Assembly (NCBI GenBank): GCA_905201915.1
Contig: CAJKQE010000108.1
Coordinates: 1-6,842, forward strand
DNA from: an uncultured Lachnospiraceae bacterium
GTDB taxonomy: Bacteria > Bacillota > Clostridia > Lachnospirales > Lachnospiraceae
Length of the DNA stretch: 6,842 nucleotides
Direction of reading: 5' to 3'
The notes beneath the pieces are model-generated. The model was not told where the DNA came from and ran no database searches. It saw only the letters and a list, made by a program, of their open reading frames with translations. The number at the start of each line of letters is the position of its first letter. Positions within the stretch are counted from its first letter, which is position 1. Positions 5,705-6,842 of the stretch are shown here, piece by piece. The translations under genes were made by a program, and so were the position numbers.

Positions 5705-6775
5705 ATGGAAATGACAATGCGATGGTATGGTAAAAAACACGATACAGTCACTCTAAAACAAATTCGCCAAATTTGTTATGTAACAGGTATTATTACAACT
5801 CTTTATGAAAAACTTCCCGGTGATGTTTGGTCTTTTGACGAAATTATGTCTATGAAAAAAGAAGTAGAAGACGCAGGTCTGCATCTGGCAGGTATTGAAA
5901 GCGTCAATGTCAGTGATGCTATTAAAACAGGTGCACCGGACAGAGACAAAAATATTGAAGCTTATGTAAAAACACTGGAAAATCTGGGAAAAGCCGATAT
6001 CCACACGGTCTGCTATAATTTCATGCCGGTATTTGACTGGACAAGAACAGAACTTGACAGAAAACGAGCTGATGGTACTACGGTTCTTGCCTACAGTCAG
6101 ATGCAAATTGACAAATTAGAGCCGGAAAAAATGTTTGAAACAATAAAAAAAGATATGAATGGTTCCGTTATGCCCGGTTGGGAACCGGAACGTATGGAAA
6201 AAGTAAAAGAACTCTTTACACTGTACAAAAGCATTGATGAAAACCAGCTTTTTGCCAACTTAAAATACTTTCTTGAAGCTATTATGCCTGTGTGCGACAA
6301 ATACGACATCAATATGGCAATTCATCCTGATGATCCTTCCTGGAGTGTCTTTGGACTTCCCCGTATTATTTCAACACAGGAAAATCTAAAACGAATGATT
6401 GATATGGTTCCTAATAAGCACAACGGTATTACCTTCTGTACCGGCTCTTATGGAACAAATCTGAATAATGATTTAATTGAAACCATTCGCATGTTAAAAG
6501 GCAGAATTCATTTTGCTCACGTAAGAAACCTCCGCTTTAATGACGGTATGCGTGATTTTGAAGAAAGTGCCCATTTAAGCTCTGACGGCACATTTAATAT
6601 GTATGAAATTTTGAAAGCTCTCCATGATACAGGTTTTGAGGGGCCAATTCGCCCGGATCACGGCAGAATGATGTGGGATGAAAAAGCCATGCCCGGATAT
6701 GGACTGTATGACAGAGCACTGGGAGCCGCCTATCTGTGCGGTTTATGGGAAGCTATTGAAAAAGAGGAGAAATAA
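5705..6775 (+). CDS. uxuA: Mannonate dehydratase (EC 4.2.1.8)
   Basis: This enzyme dehydrates D-mannonate to 2-keto-3-deoxy-D-gluconate in the cytoplasm, a step of glucuronate breakdown; KDG then goes to pyruvate and glyceraldehyde 3-phosphate. The 356-residue product is normal for Firmicute UxuA. It opens MEMTMRWYGKKHDTVTLKQI as the family does. H207 (in AIHPDDPSW), C245 (FCTGS), H272 (AHVRN) and D318 (RPDHGR) correspond to the divalent-metal ligands known for the family. Ribosome site GAGAGG (5689-5694) is 10 nt from the ATG at 5705; the frame stays open upstream to 5492, but that part crosses the control region and the start of the opposite gene and does not look like UxuA. Divergent from the AraC regulator, and followed 2 nt later by uxuB. 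Confidence 0.96.
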   Translation: MEMTMRWYGKKHDTVTLKQIRQICYVTGIITTLYEKLPGDVWSFDEIMSMKKEVEDAGLHLAGIESVNVSDAIKTGAPDRDKNIEAYVKTLENLGKADIHTVCYNFMPVFDWTRTELDRKRADGTTVLAYSQMQIDKLEPEKMFETIKKDMNGSVMPGWEPERMEKVKELFTLYKSIDENQLFANLKYFLEAIMPVCDKYDINMAIHPDDPSWSVFGLPRIISTQENLKRMIDMVPNKHNGITFCTGSYGTNLNNDLIETIRMLKGRIHFAHVRNLRFNDGMRDFEESAHLSSDGTFNMYEILKALHDTGFEGPIRPDHGRMMWDEKAMPGYGLYDRALGAAYLCGLWEAIEKEEK

Positions 6776-6777
6776 AT

Positions 6778-6842
6778 ATGCAATTAACATTAAAAGGAAT
6801 TCAAAAAAAGCAAGATTGGAACGCTGCAAACATCGCACTTCC
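6778..6842 (+). CDS. uxuB: Fructuronate reductase (D-mannonate oxidoreductase), first 21 codons, cut by window edge
   Basis: Only 65 nt are visible, reading MQLTLKGIQKKQDWNAANIA and two more residues. This resembles the start of Firmicute mannitol dehydrogenase-family proteins annotated as fructuronate reductase (a short L-T-L-x-G stretch, a tryptophan, then A-x-I-x-L-P). The enzyme reduces D-fructuronate to D-mannonate with NADH, the step just before UxuA. Ribosome site AGAGGAG (6763-6769) lies inside the uxuA 3' end, 8 nt from the ATG, and the genes are separated by only 2 nt, so they are surely co-transcribed and probably translationally coupled. The identity rests on a short N-terminus plus the position after uxuA; the NAD-binding and catalytic parts are outside. 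Confidence 0.75.
   Translation, partial: MQLTLKGIQKKQDWNAANIAL

Noticed and set aside
5558..5740. Longer N-terminus for the AraC protein starting at 5740 or at the ATG for residue 45
   Set aside because: The stretch crosses both divergent promoters and the operator-like repeats, has no ribosome site, and encodes low-complexity residues unlike the cupin domain; ATG 5557 has AAGG at the right distance.

Overview
The window looks like chromosomal DNA of a low-GC anaerobic Firmicute, most likely a gut Lachnospiraceae-type clostridium (Blautia/Ruminococcus-like). The evidence is AT-rich intergenic DNA, strong AGGAGG-type ribosome binding sites, a pyruvate:ferredoxin oxidoreductase, an Rrf2 regulator and a hexuronate pathway operon. 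The placement is inferred from gene content and protein style; no marker gene is present. I see no mobile element, CRISPR array, tRNA or rRNA.

Left part (1-1991, minus strand): an Rrf2-family regulator (1486-1899) lies just upstream of, and in the same direction as, the N-terminal 445 codons of pyruvate:ferredoxin oxidoreductase (1335 to the window edge). Each has its own good promoter. The 150-bp spacer holds three inverted repeats. The Rrf2 protein has a cysteine cluster of the kind that binds an Fe-S cluster, so it may adjust synthesis of the Fe-S enzyme beside it.

Middle (2012-3846, plus strand): a single-gene transcription unit encodes a YbiT-type ABC-F ribosome-associated ATPase. Its two ATP sites are unequal: one is canonical, while the other is degenerate in both its Walker A and its signature motif. 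The unit ends at a long hairpin shared with the convergent operon.

Right part (3839-6842): two divergent units share a 147-bp control region. To the left runs an AraC-family regulator with a cupin sensor domain, then, 3 nt after its stop, a short hydrophobic reading frame, then a metallophosphoesterase. To the right runs uxuA (mannonate dehydratase) and, 2 nt after it, the first 21 codons of an apparent fructuronate reductase gene (uxuB). These are consecutive steps of glucuronate breakdown, and the AraC protein is the obvious candidate regulator.

The least ordinary spot is 4540-4714. A transmembrane segment there sits one frame off the phosphoesterase, next to an A8 run. It is either a separate coupled small membrane protein or a membrane anchor split from its enzyme by compensating frameshifts. 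I found no clearly new multi-gene system.
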